A stretch of DNA of 64,000 nt from JALYXV01 sp963733505 (GCA_963733505.1 CAVTDW010000005.1:1-64000), one strand, 5' to 3'; counted from the first letter of the stretch, positions 54,681 through 64,000 are shown. The notes: a model not told the origin generated them from the letters alone. Translations and numbers: made by a program.

Positions 54681-54842
54681 TTAGTTGAGTACGTCCTTGA
54701 CCTTGTCCTTGACGTCGTCCACGCTCTCCTTGACCTTGCCGCTGGCCTGGTCAATCTTGCCTTCGCGCTTCATGTCGTCATTGTCGGTCAGGTCGCCCAC
54801 GGCTTCCTTGGCCCGACCCTTGAGATCATCGGTGTTTGTCAT
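54681..54842 (-). CDS. CsbD-like stress protein
   Basis: This 53-residue hydrophilic protein has the CsbD pattern: 'DLKGRAKEAVGDLTDNDDMK' followed by 'GKIDQASGKVKESVDDVKDK'. CsbD proteins are small helical proteins induced in general stress in many bacteria, with no known enzymatic activity. The gene is monocistronic-looking, 35 bases downstream of the glycosyltransferase gene on the same strand. Confidence 0.85.
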   Translation of the reverse strand: MTNTDDLKGRAKEAVGDLTDNDDMKREGKIDQASGKVKESVDDVKDKVKDVLN

Positions 54843-54877
54843 ACCTAGGTTGTTCCCCGGCCGCTCGGCCAGAAACG

Positions 54878-55897
54878 TCAGCTCGAGGCGAGGAGTTCCT
54901 CGAACAGGGCCAGATGCTCGTCGACCATCCGACGGGTGGAGAAGTAGTCCTCGACCGCGGCCCGGCACGCCGATCGCTCCAGTTGGTCGACCTGCCCGAT
55001 CCGTTCGGCCATGTCCGTGACGTCCTGGCACAGAAAACCGGTCTTGCCATCTTCGACGATCTCGGGGGCGGCGCCCTCCGGGAAGGAGAGGACAGGGGTG
55101 CCGCAGGCCAGGGCCTCGACCATGACCAGGCCGAACGGTTCGGGCCATCTGATCGGGTTCAGCAACGCCCGGGCCCCCGCCAACAGCGTGAGCTTCTGGG
55201 CGTGGGGTACCTCGCCCAGGTACTGGATCTGGCTGTTCAGGTAGGGCTTGACGTAGGTCTCGAAGTATTCGAACTCCCATGGCTCGCGCATCTTGGCCGC
55301 CAAGAGCAGTGGGACCCCGGCTTTCCACGCCGCTTCGACCGCTCGATGCGCCCCCTTCTCGGGCGCCATCCGGCCAAGGAACAGGAAGTAGCCACCGTCG
55401 CCATGACCCACCGGGAAGGAGTCGGGGTTGATCCCATGGTGGATGACCCGGGCGATCGGGATGTCCGGCACCTGGCGTCGCTGGTCATGGGAGATGGCGA
55501 TGATGGGCACACGATCCGCGATGCGGCCGTAGATATCGGCCAGCTCCTCGTTGAATGGGCCGTGGATGGTGGTGACGACCTTCATGTCGGCGAAGCGCTG
55601 GGAGTAGACGGGCCCGAAGACGGTGTGGTCGTGGACGATGTCGTAACCCTGCACGGCGTCGTAGGCGTGCATGACGTGGCGCAGCTCGGGGACGGCGATT
55701 CCGATGCGTTGACCCTCGGCACGCGGGAGGACCCACTTGGTCGGCACCTGGGAGGTGGAATCGCCGGTGGCGAACAAGACGACCTCGTGGCCTGCGGTTT
55801 GGAACCCCCGCGCCAGTTCGTCGACGATCAACTCGATCCCGCCGTACAGGTTCGGGGGGATCGGCGCCCAGGGAGGTGCGATAACAGCGATGCGCAT
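54878..55897 (-). CDS. glycosyltransferase family 4 protein
   Basis: This 339-residue GT-B enzyme has 'MRIAVIAPPWAPIPPNLYGG' with the glycine-rich N-terminal loop, and 'YDIVHDHTVFGPVYSQRFAD'. The C-terminal nucleotide-sugar domain contains 'YFLFLGRMAPEKGAHRAVEA' and the EX7E-type segment 'EPFGLVMVEALACGTPVLSF' followed by 'GAAPEIVEDGKTGFL'. This is typical of GT4 mannosyl- or glucosyltransferases. The sugar donor and acceptor cannot be told. It is a single gene with an ATG start at 55897; it diverges from glpX, whose start is 123 bases away. Confidence 0.88.
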   Translation of the reverse strand: MRIAVIAPPWAPIPPNLYGGIELIVDELARGFQTAGHEVVLFATGDSTSQVPTKWVLPRAEGQRIGIAVPELRHVMHAYDAVQGYDIVHDHTVFGPVYSQRFADMKVVTTIHGPFNEELADIYGRIADRVPIIAISHDQRRQVPDIPIARVIHHGINPDSFPVGHGDGGYFLFLGRMAPEKGAHRAVEAAWKAGVPLLLAAKMREPWEFEYFETYVKPYLNSQIQYLGEVPHAQKLTLLAGARALLNPIRWPEPFGLVMVEALACGTPVLSFPEGAAPEIVEDGKTGFLCQDVTDMAERIGQVDQLERSACRAAVEDYFSTRRMVDEHLALFEELLASS

Positions 55898-56020
55898 GAG
55901 TCGATTGAATCACGTGGCTGGAACCTGGCCGGACAGGCCAAGCAACGGGCCCGTTCCTTCAACCTCGCCCTCACCATCGCGGGGGAGGTATTTTCCCCGG
56001 TCGCCTCCTAGGTTGATTTG

Positions 56021-56984
56021 ATGCTCAGCCCTACCGACGCGCCCTGGCCCGACCGCATGGCCTCCCTTGCACTGCCGCTGCTGGACGCCGCCACGGTGGC
56101 TGCGGCGCGCTGCCATGCCTGGATCGGCCGGGGTGACAAGCATGCCGCGGACCATGCCGCGGTCGAGGCCATGCGAGCCCACCTGTCGACCGTTCCCGGC
56201 CACGGGGTGGTCGTGATCGGCGAGGGCGAGAAGGACAACGCGCCAATGCTCTTCGCGGGCGAGGAGATCGGCAGCGGCTTCGGCCCCGACTTCGATCTGG
56301 CCGTGGACCCGCTGGAGGGAACCAACCTGTGCGCTCGGGGATGGCCGGGCGCGATCACCGTCCTGGCCGCGGCGCCTCGCCATACCTTCGCTCCGATTGT
56401 GGGTTTCTACATGGACAAGCTGGTGGTCGGTCCTGGCGCCCGCGGTGCGATCGACATCGAGGCACCCATCGAGGAAAACCTGTCCACGGTCGCGGCGGCG
56501 CTCGGCGTCAAGGTTTCGAGCCTCCAGGTGGCCGTGCTGGCCAAGCCCCGCCACGTGGAGCTGATCGCTCGCATCCGCGCGACCGGCGCCGGTGTCGTCG
56601 AGATCCCCGACGGGGACGTGATGGCCGGCCTGGCGTCGCTGGTACCCGGCGGCGGCATCGACCTGTCGGCGGGCATCGGGGGGGCGCCCGAAGGCGTGAT
56701 CACCGCCTGCGCCGTGCGGCTGCTTGGGCGGCGACATGCAGGGCAAGCCCGCCCCCCAGAGCGACGAGGAGCGCCAGATGGTCACCGACGCCGGCGAGTT
56801 GGGCAGGGTCTACGACCGCGACGACCTGTCCGAATCCGACGACGGCATCTTCGTGGCCAGCGGGGTGACGGGCAGCACCGCCCTACCGGGGGTCACGATC
56901 GCCTCGGACGGTTTTCACGTCCAAAGCGTGCTGATCACCCGCGACCAGGGGCTGCTGAGGATCGGCTGCACCGTTCCCGAGTAG
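56021..56984 (+). CDS. glpX: class II fructose-1,6-bisphosphatase (one frameshift)
   Basis: This GlpX-type phosphatase acts in gluconeogenesis. 'HGVVVIGEGEKDNAPMLFAG' and the metal-site 'DLAVDPLEGTNLCARGW' are diagnostic. 'VEIPDGDVMAGLASLVPG' and 'GIGGAPEGVITACAVRLLG' follow. The frame then changes: one extra G in the GGG near 56728 separates it from 'GDMQGKPAPQSDEERQMVTD' and the C-terminal 'VLITRDQGLLRIGCTVPE'. Joined, it is about 320 residues, normal for the family. The ATG at 56021 is preceded by 'aggttgatttg', a weak ribosome site. Many actinobacteria rely on GlpX as their main FBPase. Confidence 0.9.
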
Positions 56985-57015
56985 TCGCCGCCCCCCGGCG
57001 GGAGCTGGCGACGTT

Positions 57016-57405
57016 CTAGAACTGGTTGGGTGAGGTGCTGACCGGAGGTGCAGGCGTCTTCTTCATGGGCGGCGGGCGGTTGACACCCCAGCGGATCCCG
57101 CCGGGCCCCATCGCCTTGCCGCCGAATCGGTCGGGGCTCGACTCGAAGTCGGTACCGCCGCCCTCTTCGCTCTCGTAGGGCTCGTCGGTGATGGTGCGCA
57201 GCGAGTTCCAATCGACTGCGATCCGGACCCTGCGGCCCATGTCGTCGATCTCGGCAACTTGGCCGTCAGCGACGTCGCCGGTGTAGCCCTCGATGACCAT
57301 GGCTTCGGCGCCGACGCTGATGGGACCCACGAGTTGGTCGAGCGGGACCCACGACGGCTCCTCGGGGTTGTCGACGTTTCGGGTAATCGTGACAACTGTG
57401 ATCAT
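57016..57405 (-). CDS. hypothetical protein
   Basis: This 129-residue protein was not recognised. The N-terminal ~75 residues look like a small beta-rich domain ('MITVVTITRNVDNPEEPSWV', 'IVEGYTGDVADGQVAE'-like segments, 'RRVRIAVDWNSLRTIT'); the rest is Gly/Pro-rich and probably disordered. The gene ends 32 bases from the convergent glpX and is on the same strand as the DUF2786-like gene, which ends 10 bases upstream of its start, suggesting co-transcription. Confidence 0.55.
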   Translation of the reverse strand: MITVVTITRNVDNPEEPSWVPLDQLVGPISVGAEAMVIEGYTGDVADGQVAEIDDMGRRVRIAVDWNSLRTITDEPYESEEGGGTDFESSPDRFGGKAMGPGGIRWGVNRPPPMKKTPAPPVSTSPNQF

Positions 57406-57414
57406 GGCTCCAAC

Positions 57415-57897
57415 CTAGCTTTCGGACTCGGGTGTATGGCTACCGGACATGACTCGATCCCAGATCAACTTCTCGATCTTGGCCCGGTCTTTGGGGCGGA
57501 AGTGGCGCCGGCACCCATAGGGGAGACGCTTCAGCGGAAGGCACAAGATGTCGCAGGCCACTTCCAGGACACCGTCGTACTCGTCGAGAATGGCCGACCA
57601 CTCGGCCGTCTTGGTTTCCCAGGTCTCGTCCTCGTCCTCGTATGCCTGGACGACCTCCTTGAGGCGGCCGAGCTCGGCCATGACGACCGCGACCTTCAGG
57701 TCTTCGCGGGGGAAGGCCAGGAGTTCCTCGTCGATCTCGTAGCGCTCGGCCAGGGACATGGCCTTGGAGTAGAAGGCCTGGGTCTCGCCCTCGAACTCGC
57801 TCGACTCGGCGGTGGCGAGCAGGGCCCGCACCTTGAGCAGGACCTCGAGCTCCTCTTTTTCTTCCTTGGCCTGCGCCAGGATCTCGGCCCTGAGCAC
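57415..57897 (-). CDS. DUF2786-like protein
   Basis: This acidic 160-residue protein contains a DUF2786-like helical segment 'KVRALLATAESSEFEGETQA' then 'FYSKAMSLAERYEID' at residues 22-56. The remainder is helical, with 'CDILCLPLKRLPYGCRRHFR' near residue 118 (three Cys, possibly metal binding). The GTG at 57897 is the first start in this frame. A GTG at 57940 followed by 'STRHNAQRN' would join in frame if one base were removed near 57910, giving a longer N terminus, but its ribosome site is badly placed. Function is unknown. Confidence 0.65.
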   Translation of the reverse strand: MLRAEILAQAKEEKEELEVLLKVRALLATAESSEFEGETQAFYSKAMSLAERYEIDEELLAFPREDLKVAVVMAELGRLKEVVQAYEDEDETWETKTAEWSAILDEYDGVLEVACDILCLPLKRLPYGCRRHFRPKDRAKIEKLIWDRVMSGSHTPESES

Positions 57898-58115
57898 CTC
57901 TTCTTCTACTGTTCCGCTGCGCGTTGTGACGGGTGCTCACCTCCTCGGAGTTGACTCTCGGGTCCGGCGGTAGCCGCCTTGCGACCGCCCGACGCGCCTG
58001 TCCCTAACAAAAATAGCAAACGGTCCGGCCAAGGCACGACCGGCTGCCGTGGTTGGCCCGCCGGGACCGGCGTGGCCAGGGGGCTGGCCAGCGGGGGGCC
58101 TCGCCAGGGTTCCGG

Positions 58116-58817
58116 CTATGGGGGGCTCGGTTGGGTCGAGGTGATCTTGCCCGACGACCACAGCTTGGCGGGTGCGGTGCCACCGAGCTTGCGGTAGGAG
58201 TAGCGCTCGACTCGTTCCCGGGAGTCGGCGTCGATGGAGGTGAAGGCCAAGCGCACGGTTGCCGGCCCCTCGGGATCGAGCGCCAGTTGGACCACCCGCC
58301 CGAGGACGAGGATGGGATCGCTGCCCGGTAGATAGAAGGCCAGGGCCAACTTTGATCCCACCACGAGAGACGGGTGAGCGGCAATGACCATCTTGAGGCC
58401 GCCGCCGCCGAGGTTGCTGACCTCGCCGGGTGCGCTCAGGAACACCTGGTTCTTGCTGTCGAGCAGCGCGCAGGGGATCGTGAGGTCGACGTCGGCGCGA
58501 ACGAAGCGGCGGCGCTGCGTGGTCGATATCTGCTTCGGCGCCTGGAGTCGAATCACCGCTGGGGCGTCGGGGGTCGGCGCCGGCTGGGTCTCGACGACCT
58601 CGCTGGTGAACTGGCAGAACCCCGAGTGGTCGCCGTAGCTCCCGCGGACCTTGGTCCCAGGAGGGAAGTTGTCGATGGCCCCGGCGTCGGCGACGGTAAG
58701 GATGAGGCCGCGGTCGCTGAAGGTGGCCATGGCGCCGATCGTCGTCACCGGCGGCAGGCTGTCCAGGACCTCCAGCTCGACGCGATCGGGGAAGACTTCC
58801 GCCAAGAGATCGCTCAT
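58116..58817 (-). CDS. PilZ-domain (YcgR-like) protein
   Basis: This 233-residue protein has an N-terminal YcgR-like beta domain (residues 1-90) and a PilZ domain. The RxxxR motif is 'TTQRRRFVRADVDL'. The second c-di-GMP motif, normally (D/N)xSxxG, reads 'SNLGGGGLKMV', so the Ser is Gly. It may bind c-di-GMP weakly or not at all. A soluble effector role, such as control of motility, surface or transcription functions, is typical. It is divergent from hhyS with about 280 bases between, so the two could share a control region. ATG start at 58817. Confidence 0.82.
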   Translation of the reverse strand: MSDLLAEVFPDRVELEVLDSLPPVTTIGAMATFSDRGLILTVADAGAIDNFPPGTKVRGSYGDHSGFCQFTSEVVETQPAPTPDAPAVIRLQAPKQISTTQRRRFVRADVDLTIPCALLDSKNQVFLSAPGEVSNLGGGGLKMVIAAHPSLVVGSKLALAFYLPGSDPILVLGRVVQLALDPEGPATVRLAFTSIDADSRERVERYSYRKLGGTAPAKLWSSGKITSTQPSPP

Positions 58818-58995
58818 GGCGCCATTGTTACGCCTCCGCCGCCCGCAGGCGACCCCACGGCCCGGGTTTCTTCAGCGGTCCGAACCCGCCTCCCCCCAAT
58901 GGGGGAGAGCACCCGGTGAATGCTGACAAAACCGGTCACGGATAGCGCTGAAGAGGCCCCTCGTCGGGGGCGTGGCCTGTGTGAAGACTGTGTAT

Positions 58996-59016
58996 ATGGG
59001 TGTGAAAGACACCCAT
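58996..59016. promoter_or_regulatory. 8-bp inverted repeat upstream of hhyS
   Basis: ATGGGTGT-GAAAG-ACACCCAT is a perfect 8+8 bp palindrome with a 5-base centre, about 80 bases upstream of the hhyS start. It could be an operator or a hairpin in the 5' leader of the hydrogenase transcript. The remainder of 58818-59097 shows no gene. Confidence 0.5.
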
Positions 59017-59097
59017 TTACAGGCGTGCCTGGATCCCGTAGACATTCCCCCTGGCGCACCATGCGCCGTCCACTAGGACCGCGGGAGGCAAAGCAGT

Positions 59098-60144
<1,047 letters not shown>

Positions 60145-60147
60145 TCG

Positions 60148-61935
60148 ATGCCTAGTAGGACACAACAGGCCAGCGGGCTTGTCGAGATGGCGTGGGATCC
60201 GGTTACACGCATCGTCGGCAGCCTTGGGATCTACACGAAGATTGACTTTGGGCGCGGCAGGGTCGTTGACTGCCACAGCACCTCCTCGATCTTCCGTGGC
60301 TACAGCATCTTCATGAAGGGCAAGGACCCTCGGGACGCGCACTTCATCACCAGCCGTATCTGCGGTATCTGCGGCGACAACCACTGCGAAGTTTCGACCT
60401 GGACGCAGAACATGGCGTTCGGTGTTGTTCCCCCGCACCTGGGTGAGTGGATCTCGAACCTCGGCGAAGCCGCCGAGTACATGTTCGACCACAACATCTT
60501 CCAGGAGAACCTGGTTGGCGTTGACTTCTGCGAGAAGATGGTCTCTGAGACCAACCCCGGCGTACTGGATCTGGCCAACCGGACCCCGTCGCCGCACGCG
60601 GAAGACCACGGCTACGCCTACATCGGCGACATCATGCGGTCGCTCAACCCGTTCTCGGGTGAGTTCTACCGTGAGGCTCTGGCGGTCAGCCGCTGGACCC
60701 GTGAGATGTTCTGCCTCATGGAGGGCCGCCACGTTCACCCGTCCACCCTGTATCCGGGCGGCAACGGCACCACGGCGACCATCCAGCTGTTCACCGACTA
60801 CTACGCCCGGCTGATGCGTTATGCGGAGTTCATGAAGCGGGTCGTGCCGTTGCACGACGACCTCTTCAACTTCTTCTATGACGCCATGCCCGGCTACGAA
60901 GAAGTCGGCCGTCGTCGCATCCTGACCGGTTGCTGGGGCTCGTTCCAGGACCCGGATGTCTGCGACTTCAACTACCGCAACATGACCGAGTGGGGCCGTG
61001 CCATGTTCGTCACCCCCGGCGTCGTCGTTGACGGCAAGCTGGTGACCAACGACCTGGTCGACATCAACCTCGGTATCCGTATCCTCCTCGGTCACTCGTT
61101 CTACGACGACTGGGAAGGTCAGGAAATGTTCGTGACCAAGGACCCGCTGGGCAACCCGGTCGATCGCCGGCACCCCTGGAACCAGCACACCATCCCGCAG
61201 CCGCAGAAGCGTGACTTCGACGGCAAGTACAGCTGGGTTATGGCGCCTCGTTGGTTCGACGGTCGGGATCACCTGGCCCTCGACACCGGCGGCGGCCCGC
61301 TGGCCCGTCTGTTCGCCATCGCCCTCTCGGGCCTGGTGGACATCGGCTACATCAAGGCCACCGGTCACAGCATCGAGTTCCATCTGCCTCGTACCGCACT
61401 GAAGCCCGAGAAGGACTTCGTGTGGGAGGTTCCGAAGTGGTCGAACGCCATCGAGCGTGACATCGCCCGGACGTACTTCCAGCTGTATGCCTGCTGCTGC
61501 GGCCTGCACTTCATGGACAAGGCCCTCGCAGAGGTGCGTGCTGGCCATACCAAGACGTGGTCGCCGTTCACGGTTCCCGACGAAGCCATCGGTTGCGGCT
61601 TCATCGAGGCGGTTCGCGGTGTTCTCTCCCACCACCTGGTTATCCGCGGTGGGAAGATCGCCAACTACCACCCGTACCCGCCGACGCCTTGGAACGCCAA
61701 CCCGCGTGACAGCTACGGCACCCCCGGACCGTATGAAGATGCGGTCATGAACACGCCTATCTTCGAGGAGAACAGCCTCGAGAACTTCAAGGGCATCGAC
61801 ATCATGCGTGCGGTCCGGTCGTTCGACCCGTGCCTGCCGTGTGGCGTCCACATGTACCTTGGCAAGGGCAAGGTCCTCAAGCGCACGCACTCGCCTTCCG
61901 CGTCCGCCGAGGATTGCACCCTGCAGGTAGGCTAA
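60148..61935 (+). CDS. hhyL: [NiFe]-hydrogenase group 1h large subunit
   Basis: This 595-residue large subunit holds the NiFe(CN)2CO site. The L1 motif is 'RICGICGDNHC' (residues 70-80, Ni ligands Cys72 and Cys75), and L2 is 'SFDPCLPCGVHMYL' (Cys562, Cys565). The ~27 residues after His568 are the C-terminal peptide removed by a maturation endopeptidase once Ni is inserted. Group 1h (formerly group 5) enzymes oxidise atmospheric H2 at sub-ppm levels and feed the respiratory chain in persistence. The gene starts four bases after hhyS. The hyp genes and the protease are not in the window and may lie to the right. Confidence 0.96.
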   Translation: MPSRTQQASGLVEMAWDPVTRIVGSLGIYTKIDFGRGRVVDCHSTSSIFRGYSIFMKGKDPRDAHFITSRICGICGDNHCEVSTWTQNMAFGVVPPHLGEWISNLGEAAEYMFDHNIFQENLVGVDFCEKMVSETNPGVLDLANRTPSPHAEDHGYAYIGDIMRSLNPFSGEFYREALAVSRWTREMFCLMEGRHVHPSTLYPGGNGTTATIQLFTDYYARLMRYAEFMKRVVPLHDDLFNFFYDAMPGYEEVGRRRILTGCWGSFQDPDVCDFNYRNMTEWGRAMFVTPGVVVDGKLVTNDLVDINLGIRILLGHSFYDDWEGQEMFVTKDPLGNPVDRRHPWNQHTIPQPQKRDFDGKYSWVMAPRWFDGRDHLALDTGGGPLARLFAIALSGLVDIGYIKATGHSIEFHLPRTALKPEKDFVWEVPKWSNAIERDIARTYFQLYACCCGLHFMDKALAEVRAGHTKTWSPFTVPDEAIGCGFIEAVRGVLSHHLVIRGGKIANYHPYPPTPWNANPRDSYGTPGPYEDAVMNTPIFEENSLENFKGIDIMRAVRSFDPCLPCGVHMYLGKGKVLKRTHSPSASAEDCTLQVG

Positions 61936-61949
61936 GCCTTCGGTTTGAC

Positions 61950-61981
61950 CCGGCCGCCCGGCCCTAAAGCCGGGCGGCCGG
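61950..61981. terminator. strong hairpin between hhyL and the accessory genes
   Basis: A perfect 13-bp stem (CCGGCCGCCCGGC / GCCGGGCGGCCGG) with loop CCTAAA starts 14 bases after the hhyL stop. There is no U tract. It is suited to partial termination or to protecting the 3' end of hhySL mRNA, giving more structural subunit than accessory protein. Confidence 0.65.
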
Positions 61982-62026
61982 TAGCGTGTGGTGTACGTAA
62001 CTAACTTGACCCCGGAGGGGGGGCCC

Positions 62027-62608
62027 ATGGCCGAGAAGAAAAACCTCCGGGCCGTTGGTGATCGGATCGAGCAGCTGCTCGACGAGCTGCGAGCAGCTGC
62101 TGATCCGCGCTTATACGGCCAGGCTGAAGAAATGTTGGGCCTGGTCACCGAGTTGTACGGCGGTGGCTTGGCGAGAATCGTTGAGGTAGTGGGCGCGAGC
62201 GATCCGGCAACCTTGGAACGCTTGTCTCACGACGAACTCATTTCGAGCCTGCTTCTCGTGCATGGCTTACACCCCGACGACCTGGAAACTCGGGTCATTC
62301 GGGCGCTGGAAGGTGTCCGACCGATGCTGGCCGGCCATGGCGGCGACGTCGAGCTCCTCGATATCGATGCTGCCGCCGGCGCGGTTCACCTGAACCTGCT
62401 GGGTAGCTGTCATGGCTGCCCTTCCTCGACGGTGACGCTTCGGATGGCAGTGGAGACCGCTATCGCCGAGGCGGCGCCCGAGATCGTGATCATCGATGTC
62501 GAGCAGCCGACCGAGGAAGCGCCGCCCGTCGGCGAGCCGATCCCGATCACGCTCGGGGCGAAAAAGACTGTCTATGAGGAGTGTCCGGCGGAGTTGGTGC
62601 AGCGATAA
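62027..62608 (+). CDS. NifU-domain protein of the hydrogenase operon
   Basis: This 193-residue protein has an N-terminal helical region (residues 1-85) and a C-terminal NifU (Nfu-like) domain: 'RPMLAGHGGDVELLDIDAAA' and the cluster-binding 'LLGSCHGCPSSTVTLRMAVE' (CxxC). It probably delivers or holds a 4Fe-4S cluster for the small subunit or acts as an electron carrier for the hydrogenase. NifU-like genes are regular members of group 1h operons. ATG at 62027 follows GGAGGGG; the frame is open to an earlier ATG at 61988, but that lacks a ribosome site. Nine bases separate it from the DUF5947 gene. Confidence 0.87.
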   Translation: MAEKKNLRAVGDRIEQLLDELRAAADPRLYGQAEEMLGLVTELYGGGLARIVEVVGASDPATLERLSHDELISSLLLVHGLHPDDLETRVIRALEGVRPMLAGHGGDVELLDIDAAAGAVHLNLLGSCHGCPSSTVTLRMAVETAIAEAAPEIVIIDVEQPTEEAPPVGEPIPITLGAKKTVYEECPAELVQR

Positions 62609-62617
62609 TGAGTACCT

Positions 62618-63280
62618 ATGACAGATTCTGTTAGCGACCCCGTGAGCGTCCCCCGGGAGCCGCTCAAAGTTCTCGAGCGCATCCGCGATCGGAGTGTGGC
62701 CCGCCGGCCCCGCCCGGGTGAGGTGTGCGAGTTGTGCGGCGAGCCGATCCCCGACGAGCACAACCACCTGGTCGACCTGAAGGCCCGCAACCTGATGTGT
62801 TCGTGCCGGCCGTGCTACCTGCTGTTCACCCCCGACGGGGCGGGCGGCCAGCACTACTTGGCAGTCCCCGACCGCTACTTGATGTTCGAGGACTTCTCGT
62901 TGTCGCAGTCGCAGTGGGATGCGCTGCAGATTCCCGTGAGCGTTGCGTTCTTCCTCGTCAACTCCGAGTTGAAGCGGGTGGCGGCGTTCTACCCGAGCCC
63001 CGCTGGCGCGACCGAGTCGCTCCTGTCGCTCGAGATCTGGGACGAGGTCGTCGCCGCCAACCCGACGCTCGGCAGCATCCTGCCCGACGTCGAGGCCTTC
63101 CTCGTGCAGAAGGACAAGACGGGGAACAACCCCGAGTGCTACCTGGTGCCGATCGATGCGTGTTACGAGCTGGTCGGCGAGATGCGCAAGCTCTGGCGGG
63201 GATTCGACGGGGGCAAGGAAGCCCGAGAGGCGCTCGAGGCGTTCTTCGACCGTGTCAAGTCGCGGGCCAAGAAAGTCTGA
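62618..63280 (+). CDS. DUF5947 hydrogenase-associated protein
   Basis: This 220-residue protein is of the DUF5947 type, found in group 1h hydrogenase operons. It has two cysteine pairs in 'GEVCELCGEPIPDEHNHLVD' and 'NLMCSCRPCYLLFTPDGAGG' (residues 29-75), a probable zinc- or iron-sulfur-binding knuckle, then 'HYLAVPDRYLMFEDFSLS' and 'WDALQIPVSVAFFLVNSELK'. It has no signal peptide or membrane helix. The role is unknown; maturation of, or electron transfer from, the hydrogenase are the usual suggestions. Its TGA overlaps the ATG of the next gene (TGATG), so translation is coupled. Confidence 0.82.
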   Translation: MTDSVSDPVSVPREPLKVLERIRDRSVARRPRPGEVCELCGEPIPDEHNHLVDLKARNLMCSCRPCYLLFTPDGAGGQHYLAVPDRYLMFEDFSLSQSQWDALQIPVSVAFFLVNSELKRVAAFYPSPAGATESLLSLEIWDEVVAANPTLGSILPDVEAFLVQKDKTGNNPECYLVPIDACYELVGEMRKLWRGFDGGKEAREALEAFFDRVKSRAKKV

Positions 63281-63925
63281 TGAGCTCTCTCGATTTCGAG
63301 GTCCTGGGAGCCCGGGCACAGCCCTATGCCGCAGTCCCCACGATCTTGTTCAAGATCCGGATCACCGAGACGTCGGGTTACTACGTCCACGCCGTCGCCC
63401 TCCGGGCGCAGATCATGATCGAGCCCCAGCGGCGGTCGTACAACAGCGAGGACCACGACCGGCTCTACGAGCTGTTCGACGACCCCAAGCGTTGGGGCAC
63501 GACCCTCAAGCCGTTCCTGTGGACCCACACCGGGATCGTGGTCCCTCGCTTCGACGGCACGATCGAGGTCGATCTGCCCATGACGTGTACCTACGACTTC
63601 GAGGTGGCGGGCAACAAGTACCTGCACAGCCTCCGCGATGGCGAGGTCCCGCTGCAGTTCCTGTTCGCCGGGCACGTTCTTCACCAACGGTGACAACGAC
63701 ACGGGCTTCGCGGCGGAACCGGTGGGTTGGAACAAGGACCGGTCGTTCAAGATGCCCGTCCAGGTGTGGCGCGAGTGCATGGACATGTACTTTCCTAACA
63801 GCGGTTGGATCCGGGCGCGCAAGGAAACCATCGACCTGTTGACGAAATACAAGGTGAGCAAAGCGCTGCCCACGTGGGAGGACACCATCGAGACCCTCCT
63901 GAAGCAGGCTGGTGAGGACGTATGA
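63280..63925 (+). CDS. DUF6084 hydrogenase-associated protein (one frameshift)
   Basis: This protein resembles DUF6084, another regular partner of group 1h hydrogenases. 'LDFEVLGARAQPYAAVPTIL' and 'ALRAQIMIEPQRRSYNSEDH' open it, with 'FLWTHTGIVVPRFDGTIEVD' further on. After 'LQFLFAG' the frame changes: one extra G in the GGG near 63676 separates it from 'TFFTNGDNDTGFAAEPVGWN' and the C terminus 'WEDTIETLLKQAGEDV'. Joined it is about 214 residues, beta-rich, with no cysteine motif. It overlaps the DUF5947 gene upstream and the next gene downstream by four bases, so it is central to the operon. Function unknown. Confidence 0.8.
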
Positions 63926-64000
63926 CTACCCCGACAACCCAGCAGGTCCTGACCGACAAGATGGATGCCCGCTTCGCCACCGCGAGCGGCGTGGCCGACA
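63922..64000 (+). CDS. start of a further hydrogenase-operon gene (truncated by the window edge)
   Basis: The ATG overlaps the stop of the DUF6084 gene (ATGA), so this is the next gene of the hydrogenase operon. Only 26 codons are visible, starting 'MTTPTTQQVLTDKMDARFAT', which are not enough to name a family. The position suggests an accessory or maturation protein. Confidence 0.5.
   Translation, partial: MTTPTTQQVLTDKMDARFATASGVAD

Overview
The window is high-GC DNA from an actinobacterium. Third codon positions are mostly G or C, GTG and TTG starts are frequent, there is an F420/FMN luciferase-like oxidoreductase, and an actinobacterial-type (group 1h) [NiFe] hydrogenase sits at the right end. 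An uncultured Acidimicrobiia-like lineage is plausible, but that is an inference from gene content, not a phylogeny.

Layout. 1-2.5 kb is accessory debris: a DUF4160/DUF2442 pair, a truncated MmyB-type regulator abutting a TetR tail, a carboxymuconolactone-decarboxylase-like protein and a truncated zinc dehydrogenase. 2.5-3.2 kb holds a TMEM175-type channel. 3.4-18 kb is a catabolic and uptake locus: amidase, aminotransferase, dihydropyrimidinase, a giant Ig-repeat membrane protein, malonate/methylmalonate semialdehyde dehydrogenase, an LLM flavin oxidoreductase and a complete NMT1-type ABC importer. Together these would take a dihydropyrimidine or hydantoin-like ring through a carbamoyl amino acid to beta-alanine, a semialdehyde and acyl-CoA. 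18.1-20.3 kb is an Hsp70-like membrane protein of extreme strand composition. 20.3-23 kb is a second, convergent NMT1-type ABC operon. 23.4-30.2 kb is a mixed metabolic stretch: winged-helix, glyoxalase, SDR, cysteine dioxygenase plus rhodanese, glutamate decarboxylase, acyltransferase. 30.3-36.5 kb is mainly minus strand: aspS, a LAxTG-anchored surface protein, a YceH-like protein. 36.6-45.6 kb has acnA, a HAD-acyltransferase fusion and gltB. 46.9-53.0 kb is a compact four-gene minus-strand lipid-type operon (acyl reductase-HAD fusion, zinc dehydrogenase, LarA-like, acyltransferase) diverging from a TetR gene over a perfect 18-bp palindrome. 53.8-58.8 kb holds small membrane and unknown proteins, CsbD, a glycosyltransferase, class II fructose bisphosphatase, a DUF2786-like protein and a PilZ protein. 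59.1-64 kb is the high-affinity hydrogenase hhyS-hhyL with NifU-like, DUF5947, DUF6084 and a truncated further gene.

Data quality. At least eight otherwise conserved genes (mmsA, gad, the LAxTG protein, yceH-like, HAD-acyltransferase, reductase-HAD, glpX, DUF6084) change reading frame once. Every shift is explained by one extra base, most often beside a short G or C run. This pattern looks much more like residual assembly error than gene decay, so these genes are annotated as single CDSs spanning both frames. No CRISPR array, rRNA, tRNA, transposase or phage module was seen.
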